Positions 35,421-44,456 of a DNA stretch of 64,000 nucleotides are shown piece after piece. The translations under genes and the position numbers were made by a program. The notes below the pieces were generated by a model. That model had not been told where the DNA came from. It saw only the letters and a program-made list of their open reading frames with translations, and did no database searches. Source of the stretch: Longimicrobiales bacterium (GTDB taxonomy: Bacteria > Gemmatimonadota > Gemmatimonadetes > Longimicrobiales > Gaopeijiaceae); contig JAPKDG010000005.1 in NCBI GenBank assembly GCA_028822645.1, positions 1 through 64,000 on the forward strand, in the 5' to 3' direction. Numbering within the stretch: the first letter of the stretch is position 1; every line of letters begins with the position of its first letter.

Positions 35421-35974
35421 GCCCCTAACAACTCCTTCAATTTTCCTATCCCATGGTGGTAATTAACCCGAGAAGCTCCTTCCGATGACCCAATGATTTG
35501 ACCGATCTCCTTAAAACTAAGACCCTCATCAATCCTCAATTTAATTGCCAGTCGTTGTTTATCTGGCAGTGTTTCAACTACTTCCCTCACCTGAGAGGAT
35601 TCGATCCTCAAGAAAACTTCTCTGGGTACATCTTCCCTGCTTCGTAAGGCTGGCTCCATCTTTTCGTAAACATTCTCTCTTCTATTTTTACTTTGTCGCA
35701 GTACAGAGAAAGATTCATTCCTTGCAATCGTCAAAACCCAGGAGCGGAAATTCCCATCACCCCTAAATTTACCGATATTTTTAAAAACATTTACAAAACA
35801 GTTCTGACAAGCATCTGAAGCATCATCATAATCCTTTAACACCGCCATACAAATCCCAAAACAAAGGGAATAATACCGATCAATCAAAGTGTCCATAGCA
35901 GCCAACTTCCCAGAATAAACCATTCTGACCAAAACTTCATCGGATTTTCTTTTTGGGATATTGACTTCAGCCAT
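35417..35974 (-). CDS. ECF-family RNA polymerase sigma factor
   Basis: 185 residues with regions 2 and 4 only. Region 2 is YYSLCFGICMAVLKDYDDASDACQNCFVNVFKNIGKFRGDGNFRSW-like (about residues 29-75) and region 4 is LPDKQRLAIKLRIDEGLSFKEIGQIIGSSEGASRV-like (about residues 133-170). ECF sigmas are released from an anti-sigma partner on envelope stress; here that partner is the next gene. I looked for the usual AAC/CGTC autoregulated promoter and found no convincing match in the 150 nt upstream. Confidence 0.92.
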   Translation of the reverse strand: MAEVNIPKRKSDEVLVRMVYSGKLAAMDTLIDRYYSLCFGICMAVLKDYDDASDACQNCFVNVFKNIGKFRGDGNFRSWVLTIARNESFSVLRQSKNRRENVYEKMEPALRSREDVPREVFLRIESSQVREVVETLPDKQRLAIKLRIDEGLSFKEIGQIIGSSEGASRVNYHHGIGKLKELLGA

Positions 35975-36124
35975 TGATTAAGTAGACGCCGGAAGACGTC
36001 CCCGCGTTAAACTTCAATCCTCACCAAAACACATTGAATTAAGTTTCAAGAAAAATCCACTAGAGTCAGAGTCGATATTTGATCAGTTTTGACTCTTTGA
36101 TTCTCTGGTCTAATTATAGCTTTA

Positions 36125-36412
36125 CTATACTCTTCCCTCTATCAGAGATCGAAGTTGTTTCGAAGGTTTGAATACAGGGACCTCTCTAGCTGGCACCTGG
36201 ACGACCTTGCCGGTCTTCGGGTTTCGAGCAACTCGACTTTTACGTTTTTTTACCGCCAATGTCCCAAACCCTCTGATCTCAATCGTCTCACCTTTCACCA
36301 GTCCGCGTTTTGCTGCCTTCAAAAAACCTTCTAGTATCAAAGAACAATCTTTCTTTGTGACGCCTGGACCAATAGCTTCCATAACCTCATTTACCAGATC
36401 AGCTTTAGTCAC
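36125..36412 (-). CDS. HU/IHF-family nucleoid protein
   Basis: 95 residues. MTKADLVNEVMEAIG at the N-terminus and the DNA-binding arm EIRGFGTLAVKKRKSRVARNPKTGK identify the HU/IHF family; the arm is of the IHF-like length with ARNPKTG. It bends and compacts DNA as a dimer. GTG start with AGGAGGAG immediately upstream. The upstream region carries a perfect 12-bp inverted repeat (separate entry), possibly an operator for this gene. Confidence 0.93.
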   Translation of the reverse strand: MTKADLVNEVMEAIGPGVTKKDCSLILEGFLKAAKRGLVKGETIEIRGFGTLAVKKRKSRVARNPKTGKVVQVPAREVPVFKPSKQLRSLIEGRV

Positions 36413-36431
36413 GACTCCTCCTATTTTTAGA

Positions 36432-36501
36432 ATGATGTTCTATTTTTACTATAGTAATATAGATGTTTTCAACTACTTGAGCGTTAAACATAGAACATCA
36501 T
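36432..36501. repeat. Perfect 12-bp inverted repeat in the leader of the HU-family gene
   Basis: ATGATGTTCTAT at 36432-36443 and its exact reverse complement ATAGAACATCAT at 36490-36501, 46 bp apart. The element starts 20 bp upstream of the GTG. The DNA between the arms is AT-rich and could hold the promoter. It may be a pair of operator sites or, if transcribed, a long stem in the leader. It is not followed by a T-run, so it is not a terminator. Confidence 0.6.
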
Positions 36502-36694
36502 GATAAAGCAACCTTTCTATATGCACTAATCAATAGATCTGCACCCACCATCCTTGAACATACTGAACGCCATATAGATCCCAACCTATATGCACAGAAA
36601 AAGCGGTCTAAAAAGGAAAAGAGTCACAAGATGTGATAAAATATACGACTAACTGTCGGTCGAGCTAGCTCTCAAGGAGAACCATAATTCTATT
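36502..36694. other. Intergenic region between carA and the HU-family gene
   Basis: Non-coding. It contains a 10-bp direct repeat CTATATGCAC (36517-36526 and 36586-36595) and a 10-bp palindrome GAGCTAGCTC (36662-36671), the latter just downstream of the carA stop. No tRNA fold, no clear terminator. Roles unknown. Confidence 0.4.
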
Positions 36695-37798
36695 CTATTT
36701 TCCCATCAAATCCACAAAGTGATCAAAAAGATATTTACTATCGTGAGGTCCTGGAGCGGCTTCAGGATGGTATTGCACAGAAAACACTGGATGCTTTCGA
36801 TGAGTCAATCCTTCAGCGGTACCGTCATAAAGGTTCACATGTGTCAATCTTAGATCTGGTGCACCTAATATTTCCTTGTCTTCATTCAAACGAACAGCAA
36901 AGCCGTGGTTCTGAGAAGTAATCTCTACTGTATTACAATCTATATTGCGCACAGGGTGGTTGGTTCCATGATGGCCGAATGGAAGTTTATATGTTTCGGC
37001 GCCAAAAGCTCGCGCAATCAATTGATGTCCGAGACAAATGCCAAATATGGGGATACCCCTCCCAACAGCTCCTAATATCACCTCTTCTGACCCTTTCACC
37101 GCAGCCGGGTCTCCTGGTCCATTAGAGATAAATAACCCATCTGGTTTTAATGCTAGAACTTGATCCAAGGATGTATCTGATGGAAGAACAGTGACTCGAC
37201 ATCCTCGTTGAGACAAAATCTTAAGGGAATTGTTCTTGACCCCACAATCATAGGCCAGCACATGGTATTTTTCTTCTCCACTAGCCTCTATCTGATAAGG
37301 CTTTGATGTAGAAACTCCCATACTGAGGTCTAATCCTTGCATTGCCGGATGTTTCAACACCGAACCAAGAAGATCCGCCTCTGCTATGTCAGAGGATGCT
37401 ATAGCTCCCCGCATTGCTCCTTCGGATCGGATATGCCGAGTCAGCGCTCTCGTATCGACCTCAGAGATTCCCGCAACATTGTTAGTTTCCAAATAATCTT
37501 CGAGCGACGATGTCGCCCTCCAGGAAGAATACACCTCAGGTAGCTCTCGAACTATGAAACCCGCGACCTGAATATCCTCCGACTCAACATCGAGAGTATT
37601 TACCCCATAATTGCCAATTAGTGGATAAGTCATCACAACATGCTGGCCCGAATAAGAGGGATCAGTTAAGATTTCTTGGTATCCAGTCATCGAAGTATTA
37701 AAGACCACTTCTCCGAAGGAAGTGACTGCAGACCCAAAACCCACCCCATCAAAACGCTTCCCATCCTCTAACAGCAGATAGGCCTGATTATTTTTCAT
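36695..37798 (-). CDS. carA: Carbamoyl-phosphate synthase small subunit
   Basis: About 367 residues. The N-terminal domain starts AYLLLEDGKRFDG and includes FNTSMTGYQEILTDPSYSGQ. The C-terminal class I amidotransferase has FGICLGHQLIARAFG (nucleophile Cys) and VQYHPEAAPGPHD (His and Glu). It hydrolyses glutamine and supplies ammonia to CarB for arginine and pyrimidine synthesis. ATG at 37798 fits the family; the frame extends to a TTG at 37861. carB is not adjacent, which is not unusual. Confidence 0.93.
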   Translation of the reverse strand: MKNNQAYLLLEDGKRFDGVGFGSAVTSFGEVVFNTSMTGYQEILTDPSYSGQHVVMTYPLIGNYGVNTLDVESEDIQVAGFIVRELPEVYSSWRATSSLEDYLETNNVAGISEVDTRALTRHIRSEGAMRGAIASSDIAEADLLGSVLKHPAMQGLDLSMGVSTSKPYQIEASGEEKYHVLAYDCGVKNNSLKILSQRGCRVTVLPSDTSLDQVLALKPDGLFISNGPGDPAAVKGSEEVILGAVGRGIPIFGICLGHQLIARAFGAETYKLPFGHHGTNHPVRNIDCNTVEITSQNHGFAVRLNEDKEILGAPDLRLTHVNLYDGTAEGLTHRKHPVFSVQYHPEAAPGPHDSKYLFDHFVDLMGK

Positions 37799-37979
37799 AT
37801 TAGCAACCGTCTGGCCAAATTTATCTCGATTTTTAACTGATTCAGAACACTGTGGCGACAATGTACGAGTACACGGACCAACGTCAAGTGAATTACTCCT
37901 ATCTGTTCCGTTAAGTCTCCAGTCGTCCTACCTTCTGATAAAATAGTACTACGATTTTCTACTACTGGAACCTAATTAC

Positions 37980-38486
37980 ATGAAACAAAAAGAAGAAGTC
38001 ACTATTTTCGCCGATGAGTCTTGCCTGGGCAATCAATTTCAAGATGCAAAAAGTCCTGGTGGTGCAGGCGGCATGCTAGAATATTGGTTCGAAGATCGCC
38101 TGATTAGAAAAGACTACTGGATATTCGAATCTGACACTACTAACAACAGAATGGCTCTAAAAAGTGCAATAGTCGGTCTGAGTTTAATTGGAGATATTCC
38201 GTGTAAAGTCCGTTTCGTTTCGGACAGCCAATATCTCATCAAAGGGATAACCGAATGGATCACATCCTGGAAAGCCAGGGGTTGGAAAAGAAAATCTGGA
38301 AATATTGAAAATCTGTCACTGTGGCAAGAACTAGACATACTAGCTTCAATCCACCAAATAGACTGGGAATGGGTCCGTGGACATGATGGCCACCCGCAAA
38401 ATGAATACGTTGACCACTTAGCAACGACAGCAGCGAAACTAGGTACGGATTCAGGCGGGCTGGTCCAGAGCAATTACCAGTGCTGA
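37980..38486 (+). CDS. rnhA: Ribonuclease HI-like protein missing the second catalytic Glu
   Basis: 168 residues of RNase HI fold. ADESCLGN keeps the first catalytic Asp, FVSDSQYLIKGITEWI the third acid, and WEWVRGHDGHPQNEYVDHLA the fourth Asp and flexible His. The second acid, Glu48 of E. coli in NNRMEL, is Ala here (NNRMALKSAI). The basic handle (WKARGWKRK) is present. Loss of this Glu inactivates the E. coli enzyme, so this protein may be slow, use another ligand, or be a binding protein only. It is single-gene, plus strand, convergent with lipB. Confidence 0.82.
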   Translation: MKQKEEVTIFADESCLGNQFQDAKSPGGAGGMLEYWFEDRLIRKDYWIFESDTTNNRMALKSAIVGLSLIGDIPCKVRFVSDSQYLIKGITEWITSWKARGWKRKSGNIENLSLWQELDILASIHQIDWEWVRGHDGHPQNEYVDHLATTAAKLGTDSGGLVQSNYQC

Positions 38487-38521
38487 CCGAACGACACTCA
38501 ACTCAAATACAAGAGATTCCT

Positions 38522-39202
38522 TTAGAAGGCATTGTCAGTTAAGCGCTTATCCACCTTTAACTCGAAAATTTTTGAAAATTCCTCTATAACGATTTCTGAG
38601 ACCATATCCACCTCGACCCATTCACCCAATTCATTAGAAATCGAAGTGACTTCCACGTTCTTGATCCCACAGGGGACAATTGTCTCAAAATATGAAAGGT
38701 CATTGCGAACATTCAAAGAAAATCCGTGTGAAGTAATCCATTGACTGGATACTCGGACTCCTATCGCTGCAATTTTTCTGTCTTCTATCCAGACACCGGT
38801 TAAGTTATCCCTTCTCCTTGCCCGAACAGAAAGTGCCGAAAGAGACCTTATAAGTACTTCTTCCAGATCCCTAAGGTAACGATGGAGATCCTTACGGTCG
38901 GGTTTCAAATCCAAGATTGGGTAGCCCACCAGCTGACCAGGTCCATGGTATGTCACATCACCACCACGACCCACATGAAATACTCTTATCCCATGATCAT
39001 CCAGCTGTTCTTTAGTCATTATAATATGTTCTTCGGGAGCAGATTTTCCCATAGTTATAACATGCGGATGTTCCTGCAATAAAAGCTGGTCAGGGACTCC
39101 TCCTGACCGTCTTGACGCAACCAACTCTTTCTGGATCTGGAGGCTTTCTTCATAAGGGCTTAACCCTAGATTTTTTATTTCAAGAGTAGCTGGACACATC
39201 AA
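38522..39202 (-). CDS. lipB: Octanoyl-[acyl-carrier-protein]:protein N-octanoyltransferase
   Basis: 226 residues. HVGRGGDVTYHGPGQLVGYPILDL is the LipB signature; the catalytic Lys lies in DRKIAAIGVRV and the Cys in IVPCGIKNVEVTSI. It moves octanoate from ACP to the lipoyl domains of 2-oxoacid dehydrogenases. The gene directly follows the E2 component (24-nt gap), which is one of its substrates. lipA is not in the window. Confidence 0.95.
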   Translation of the reverse strand: MMCPATLEIKNLGLSPYEESLQIQKELVASRRSGGVPDQLLLQEHPHVITMGKSAPEEHIIMTKEQLDDHGIRVFHVGRGGDVTYHGPGQLVGYPILDLKPDRKDLHRYLRDLEEVLIRSLSALSVRARRRDNLTGVWIEDRKIAAIGVRVSSQWITSHGFSLNVRNDLSYFETIVPCGIKNVEVTSISNELGEWVEVDMVSEIVIEEFSKIFELKVDKRLTDNAF

Positions 39203-39226
39203 GCTATCCCTTCCGTACCATTTTTA

Positions 39227-40612
39227 TTAAACATCTCCTGGGAAAGCTTCCAATATTTTTTTAAGATCCAGAAGAAATCTTGCGGCATCGGCACCGTCAA
39301 CGATTCTGTGATCGAAGCCCAAGGAAATAAACGATGTTTTTCGAACTACGATCTCATCAACATTTTTTTCTGCATTTTCGACTACAACAGGCCGTTTCTC
39401 GATAGCTCCCAAGACCAGGATGGCAGACGTGCCTTTCGGAATTATAGGCATCCCTAATACAGTGCCCAGAACACCTGGATTAGTGATCGCAAAAGTAGAC
39501 CCTGCAATTTCTTCAGGCAGTAAATCTCCTGAACGTGCTCTACCTGCTAAATCATTAATTTTCAAGGAAATCTCTGCCAGACTAAGTCCATCTGTATCCT
39601 TAATTACTGGGACAATCAAACCAGGGTTTAGATCGACCGCAATTCCAATATTTACTCTAGATCGATGAATGATATTCTTTCCGGATAAAACAGCATTTAT
39701 ATTTTTATATTTAGTCAAAAGACGAGAGCAGGCCCAAGTAACAAAAGCTGTAAAGCTGATTCCGCGTTCTTGAATATTGCCCTTCTGAGAAATATTCCTT
39801 CGCTCTTGATCCACGGACGAGAAATCAACTTCAATGACTGAGTGTACATGTGGCACCACACGTTTGGCTAAAACCATATGGTCTGCTGTAATTTGGCGTA
39901 ATTTATCCATGGGAAAGACATCATCACCTGGACCAACCGGGAAACTCGGGTGTTCGACTTCATTATAAAAAGAGTCCCAGATATCGATTTCTCCGTTAGC
40001 ACTAGTCTCATTCCCTGAGTCTGTAACGGTATCAATCTGCGGTGAATTGTTCCTGTCAGAGGGTCGACGCCCAGGGTGAATATCGGCATCTTTGATATAT
40101 CTCAGGATATCGGTTTTAGTAACCCGTTCCAAGTGGCCCGTCCCTGGAACATTGCTAATAGAAATTTCGTGCTCCTTAGCTATCTTCTGCACTACTGGAC
40201 TGGACTTCGCTTTTAATCTTTCAGTCTCAGAATTCCTTCTATTCCTTTTCTCTATTACAGCTGTCTGGTCCGACTCTCCCAAAGATTTTTGGCCCATAAA
40301 ACCAGTGGACATTTTTTGGGGAGATTGTTGATTACTCGACTCTTCAATAGAGGAAATCTCTTCCGCTTCACCCTCTGTATCTACATAGGCGAGAACTGTA
40401 CCAATCTCAACTGTTCGGCCTTCCTCAACACAAATCTCGACAAGGACTCCTGCGACCGGGGAAGGAATTTCCGCATCTACCTTGTCAGTCGATATTTCTA
40501 AAATTGGTTCGTCTTTATTTATACGATGGCCAACCGTTCTTAGCCATTTGGAAACAGTTCCTTCAGTTATGGATTCCCCCATCTGAGGCATGGGAACTTT
40601 GAATAGACTCAT
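39227..40612 (-). CDS. 2-oxoacid dehydrogenase E2 component (dihydrolipoamide acyltransferase)
   Basis: About 461 residues. The N-terminal lipoyl domain has EISTDKVDAEIPSP (lipoyl Lys), the E3-binding domain is near residues 140-175 (SSPVVQKIAKEHEISISNVPGTG), and the catalytic domain ends with SLGFDHRIVDGADAARFL (His and Asp of HxxxDG). The lipoyl site EISTDKVD resembles branched-chain or 2-oxoglutarate E2 rather than pyruvate E2, but specificity is not certain. ATG at 40612 has GGAG 8 nt upstream. E1 and E3 genes are not adjacent. Confidence 0.9.
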   Translation of the reverse strand: MSLFKVPMPQMGESITEGTVSKWLRTVGHRINKDEPILEISTDKVDAEIPSPVAGVLVEICVEEGRTVEIGTVLAYVDTEGEAEEISSIEESSNQQSPQKMSTGFMGQKSLGESDQTAVIEKRNRRNSETERLKAKSSPVVQKIAKEHEISISNVPGTGHLERVTKTDILRYIKDADIHPGRRPSDRNNSPQIDTVTDSGNETSANGEIDIWDSFYNEVEHPSFPVGPGDDVFPMDKLRQITADHMVLAKRVVPHVHSVIEVDFSSVDQERRNISQKGNIQERGISFTAFVTWACSRLLTKYKNINAVLSGKNIIHRSRVNIGIAVDLNPGLIVPVIKDTDGLSLAEISLKINDLAGRARSGDLLPEEIAGSTFAITNPGVLGTVLGMPIIPKGTSAILVLGAIEKRPVVVENAEKNVDEIVVRKTSFISLGFDHRIVDGADAARFLLDLKKILEAFPGDV

Positions 40613-40773
40613 TGCCATTTCTCCATGTCTATTATGGATATTCTGAGATATGGGGTTGCCACTTGTTTCCGATCGAAAATCATTTTATGCCTACCCTAGA
40701 ACTGTAAGCTTTCTTAAAACTATCTTCAGGAATTCCCCTCTAAAAAACGGATTTCTTAAGACCTTGGTACATG

Positions 40774-41154
40774 TCAGTTTCTCTCCTGGATATCAGGATT
40801 CTCTTCTTCCGGTCCAATTTCATCATTTTCAGAGTTATTCTCTTCCAGTGTTGGAAGAATGGGTTGTCCCGCAGGTGCTATCGGAGCCAACTCTTGGAGC
40901 AGTACCGATTCAGGCTGTTGGCTTCTGGAGGACATGATGGACAATATGAGCGCAAGGGCCATAAAGACTGCACCCGTCGTCCAAGTTGTCCTAGTTAGAA
41001 CAGTGGTGGCTTGACGACCAGCTAGTATGCCATCTGTGGCTGTCGATCCACCTCCCATAGCCGCCAATCCTCCTCCCTTGCCCGACTGCAATAACACGAC
41101 AATGGCCAATATGATTCCGTCAAGCAGCAGAAGCGTCAGCAAAAAACTATACAT
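40774..41154 (-). CDS. secG: Protein translocase subunit SecG
   Basis: 126 residues. Two membrane segments (LTLLLLDGIILAIVVLLQ near the N-terminus, and residues about 55-72) flank the family motif GKGGGLAAMGGGSTATDG. The acidic C-terminal tail (about residues 85-126) is longer than in E. coli. It is part of the SecYEG channel. It lies after tpiA on the same strand; a gap-pgk-tpiA-secG order is common. Confidence 0.92.
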   Translation of the reverse strand: MYSFLLTLLLLDGIILAIVVLLQSGKGGGLAAMGGGSTATDGILAGRQATTVLTRTTWTTGAVFMALALILSIMSSRSQQPESVLLQELAPIAPAGQPILPTLEENNSENDEIGPEEENPDIQERN

Positions 41155-41232
41155 AAATGTCTTCTTTTAAAGTGATCCTGTTAGAAGCGGTAAAAATCGC
41201 AAGGACTTTTACTGGTGTCAAGTTATTAAGCT

Positions 41233-42039
41233 CTATAGTGAAGCGGATTCAATGATCTTCGAAAAACTCATAGGGTCCAGGCTTGCTCCCCCCACAAGAA
41301 GACCATCAACATTTGACAATTTTAGCAAATCTTTCGCATTATTTTCATTGACACTCCCTCCGTAAAGTATCGGTATTGAAGAAGAAAATACCTCTCCTAT
41401 TTTCTCTTTCATCCACATACGAATGAGAGAATGAGCCTCTTCAATTTCATCTGGTTCGGGAAGCATACCAGTTCCTATAGCCCAAACTGGCTCATAGGCA
41501 AACAGTATACTTCCTGATTTTTGGTCAGAAATTTCAGACAGAATCGAATCTAATTGTTGGGTAATGATAGTTTCTGTATCCCCTCTCACCCTCTCTATTT
41601 TTGTTTCTCCAACACAAACTACTGGCTTCAGTCCAGCAGTGATGGAGGTAGAGACTTTATTCTTTACCTGATGGTTTGATTCTCCGAAAAGATGCCTCCT
41701 CTCAGAGTGTCCGATAAGCGCAAATTCTGCTCCTACAGATACAGCCATCGTTGCCGAATGTTCTCCAGTGAACGCACCTTCTAGTTCCCAGTATATATTT
41801 TGAATTCCTAATCCAATGTCAGTGTGCTTTCCAATACTAGCCGACATAACCTCTAGTGAAATCGCTGGAGGAAACAAAAGTATTCGAGGCAAATCTCTCT
41901 CGGATAAGAGAGGTAAAAATTTCCCTAGAAACTCTCTGGTTTCACTTGGTCCATGATGCATCTTCCAATTGGCCACAATCGTCTTAGTCTTCACTTTGAT
42001 TGTTTTCCGATCTTCTGTTTTATTTTCATCATTATTCAT
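41233..42039 (-). CDS. tpiA: Triosephosphate isomerase
   Basis: About 268 residues. VANWKMH (Asn and Lys of the active site), ALIGHSERRHLFGES (catalytic His), FAYEPVWAIGTG (catalytic Glu) and ILYGGSVNENNA (phosphate loop) are all intact. It interconverts glyceraldehyde-3-phosphate and dihydroxyacetone phosphate. ATG at 42039 overlaps the pgk stop by 8 nt. A GTG at 41994 would give a more typical N-terminus but lacks a good ribosome-binding site; the open frame also runs up to 42114. Confidence 0.93.
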   Translation of the reverse strand: MNNDENKTEDRKTIKVKTKTIVANWKMHHGPSETREFLGKFLPLLSERDLPRILLFPPAISLEVMSASIGKHTDIGLGIQNIYWELEGAFTGEHSATMAVSVGAEFALIGHSERRHLFGESNHQVKNKVSTSITAGLKPVVCVGETKIERVRGDTETIITQQLDSILSEISDQKSGSILFAYEPVWAIGTGMLPEPDEIEEAHSLIRMWMKEKIGEVFSSSIPILYGGSVNENNAKDLLKLSNVDGLLVGGASLDPMSFSKIIESASL

Positions 42040-43276
42040 CAGACAATGCTTCATATCCTGGTAGAGTTTTCCCTGAAAGAAATTCCAATGTAGCCCCTCC
42101 TCCGGTTGAAACATGCGTCATTTTTGTAAAAACACCAGCAGCCTTGGCAGCAGCAGAGGAATCACCTCCCCCTAAAATCACATATGACCCTTGTTTAGCC
42201 GCTTCCGCGGCGGCTTCAGCCAGTCGAAACGTACCTGTAGCAAAAGAGGGGATTTCAAATATTCCCATTGGTCCATTCCAAATCAAAGTTTTTGATCTCA
42301 CAATAATTTCCGAAAATACCTGGATAGTTTGATCGCCAATATCCACTACCTTGTCCGACTCGCCTATTTCTCCAATTTTCCGGTGCTCCGGACTAATTCC
42401 CGGCCCGATAGCTTTCGCCGTCATTACATCTATAGGCAAAAGCAATTTGTCTTTAAATTCCTTCAAAAGATCCTGCGCGAAATCAACAAATTTTTCTTCT
42501 ACCAGAGATTCTCCAACATTGTGTCCCATGGCTAGAAAAAACGTATTGGACATAGCACCACCAATCAACAAACTGTCTACTCGCCTAAGTAATTCTTCAA
42601 TCAAGTCAATTTTTCCGGAAATCTTTGCTCCTCCGATAACACCAACCAGAGGACGTGCCGGTTCTGACAGCACCTTACTCAAGACCTTGATTTCAGTTTC
42701 CATCAGAAACCCTGCGACCGATATACCTCCGCACTTCTTAGTCGTTTTTGAAACGCCGGTTGTGGAAGCATGGGATCGATGAGCCATGCCAAAGGCATCA
42801 TTGACAAAAATATCCGCTTCGTGACGGATTTCATCCGACCAAAGCATGTCATTTTCAGTTTCTTCTGGATGAAATCTTGTATTCTCGAGAAGAAGGACAT
42901 CACCATTGCTCAGGCCTGAAACAGCTTCTCTAGCTTTTGGACCAACTACTTCAGCGCAAAATTCGACTTTTTTATCCAAGAATCGCTGTAAATGTCCTAC
43001 TATCGGATAGAGAGACAGTTCTGGCTCACGCCTCCCCCCGGGACGTCCCAGATGCGAGATTAAAACAAGCTTGGCACCAGCAGATATAAGATATTCTAAC
43101 GTGGGGATAGTTCGCTCAATCCGACTGAGATCAGTCACCCGGCAAAGATTATCTAAGGGAACGTTGTAGTCCACTCGGACCAGTACGATCCGGCCAGTCA
43201 TAGAATCGGGTGAAATATTCCTTAATAGCTTTTTTTTCATTAGAGCGAGTAGACTGTCCTTCCTATTAAGATCCAT
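42032..43276 (-). CDS. pgk: Phosphoglycerate kinase
   Basis: 414 residues. VLVRVDYNVPLDN near the N-terminus, LISHLGRPGG, GVIGGAKISGKIDLIEEL and the C-terminal VILGGGDSSAAAKAAG define PGK. It transfers phosphate from 1,3-bisphosphoglycerate to ADP. It is 59 nt after gap. The first ATG is used here; an ATG 12 codons later (43240) would give the family-typical start, and neither has an ideal Shine-Dalgarno. Confidence 0.95.
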   Translation of the reverse strand: MDLNRKDSLLALMKKKLLRNISPDSMTGRIVLVRVDYNVPLDNLCRVTDLSRIERTIPTLEYLISAGAKLVLISHLGRPGGRREPELSLYPIVGHLQRFLDKKVEFCAEVVGPKAREAVSGLSNGDVLLLENTRFHPEETENDMLWSDEIRHEADIFVNDAFGMAHRSHASTTGVSKTTKKCGGISVAGFLMETEIKVLSKVLSEPARPLVGVIGGAKISGKIDLIEELLRRVDSLLIGGAMSNTFFLAMGHNVGESLVEEKFVDFAQDLLKEFKDKLLLPIDVMTAKAIGPGISPEHRKIGEIGESDKVVDIGDQTIQVFSEIIVRSKTLIWNGPMGIFEIPSFATGTFRLAEAAAEAAKQGSYVILGGGDSSAAAKAAGVFTKMTHVSTGGGATLEFLSGKTLPGYEALSDE

Positions 43277-43335
43277 TCCCTACTGATATTAAGCGTAACG
43301 ATCTTAGGGAGAAACTATGAGCCATAAGTACTTCT

Positions 43336-44346
43336 CTAGAGACGTTGGCCTATATAAGCCGCCAAATCTACGACCCTACAAGAATAACCCCATTCGTTGT
43401 CATACCACGAAAGAATTTTGACCATATGATCATTCATAACACTGGTACTCAGAGCATCTACTACAGAACTATGTGTATTCCCAAGAAAATCCACGGAAAC
43501 CAAAGGTTTATCGCACACATCCAAAATTCCATTCAAAGTCGTCAGCGAAGCTTCTCTCAAAGCATCATTAACCATATCTGCAGTAATCTCACTCTCTACC
43601 TGAGCAACCAAGTCGATGACGGAAACATCAGCTGTCGGTACTCGAATAGCCATGCCATCTATTTTCCCTTCAACTTCAGGGATTACTAGTGCAGTAGCTT
43701 TAGCGGCACCAGTAGTAGTCGGAATCATAGAAAGTGCAGCCGCCCTTGCCCGGCGCTTATCTTTCTTGGGAATATCCAAAAGTACTTGATCGTTAGTATA
43801 AGCGTGTACTGTAGTCATGAGGCCATGTACGAAACCAAACGAATCGTTTAGTACTTTTATCACGGGAGCCAGACAATTCGTGGTGCAACTTGCATTCGAG
43901 ATTACATCGTGACGCTGGCTGTCATACTCTCCTTCATTAACTCCAAGGACAATTGTTTTATCCTCATTTTTTCCTGGAGCACTGATTATCACTTTCTTAG
44001 CTCCAGCCTCTAAATGTTTAGCGGCTTGTTCACGCTCTCGGAAAAACCCAGTCGATTCCACTACTAAATCTACTCCCAGTTGTTTCCAAGGCAGTCGTGC
44101 AGGATCACGTTCCGAAAAGACTTTGACAGATTCACCATCTATGACCAGTCCTCCGTCGTCGGTAACGACTTCACCACCATAGGTTCCATGGACTGAATCA
44201 TACTTAAACAGATGAGCCAGCATGTCCTTTTCCGTGAGGTCGTTAACAGCTACGATTTCAAGATCATGGGTCTCACATTGCTTGACTACCCTAGCTACGT
44301 TCCTGCCTATTCGTCCAAACCCGTTAATAGCAACTCGGATCGACAT
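43336..44346 (-). CDS. gap: Glyceraldehyde-3-phosphate dehydrogenase, type I
   Basis: 336 residues. [15 protein letters not shown] binds [17 protein letters not shown] holds the catalytic Cys, and [16 protein letters not shown] closes the protein. The NDL segment after the second strand suits NAD rather than NADP preference. ATAGGAGG lies 7 nt before the ATG, an excellent ribosome-binding site that fits a highly expressed gene. It is first in gap-pgk-tpiA-secG. Confidence 0.96.
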   Translation of the reverse strand: MSIRVAINGFGRIGRNVARVVKQCETHDLEIVAVNDLTEKDMLAHLFKYDSVHGTYGGEVVTDDGGLVIDGESVKVFSERDPARLPWKQLGVDLVVESTGFFREREQAAKHLEAGAKKVIISAPGKNEDKTIVLGVNEGEYDSQRHDVISNASCTTNCLAPVIKVLNDSFGFVHGLMTTVHAYTNDQVLLDIPKKDKRRARAAALSMIPTTTGAAKATALVIPEVEGKIDGMAIRVPTADVSVIDLVAQVESEITADMVNDALREASLTTLNGILDVCDKPLVSVDFLGNTHSSVVDALSTSVMNDHMVKILSWYDNEWGYSCRVVDLAAYIGQRL

Positions 44347-44456
44347 CTACTGACCTCCTATATCTGAAATAGTTGGGTTATAAAGCCACAACCATTTGTT
44401 AGTTTGCAATTTACCTAGCGTGAATGATGATGATTTTAGGATGACGAGTGTATCAA

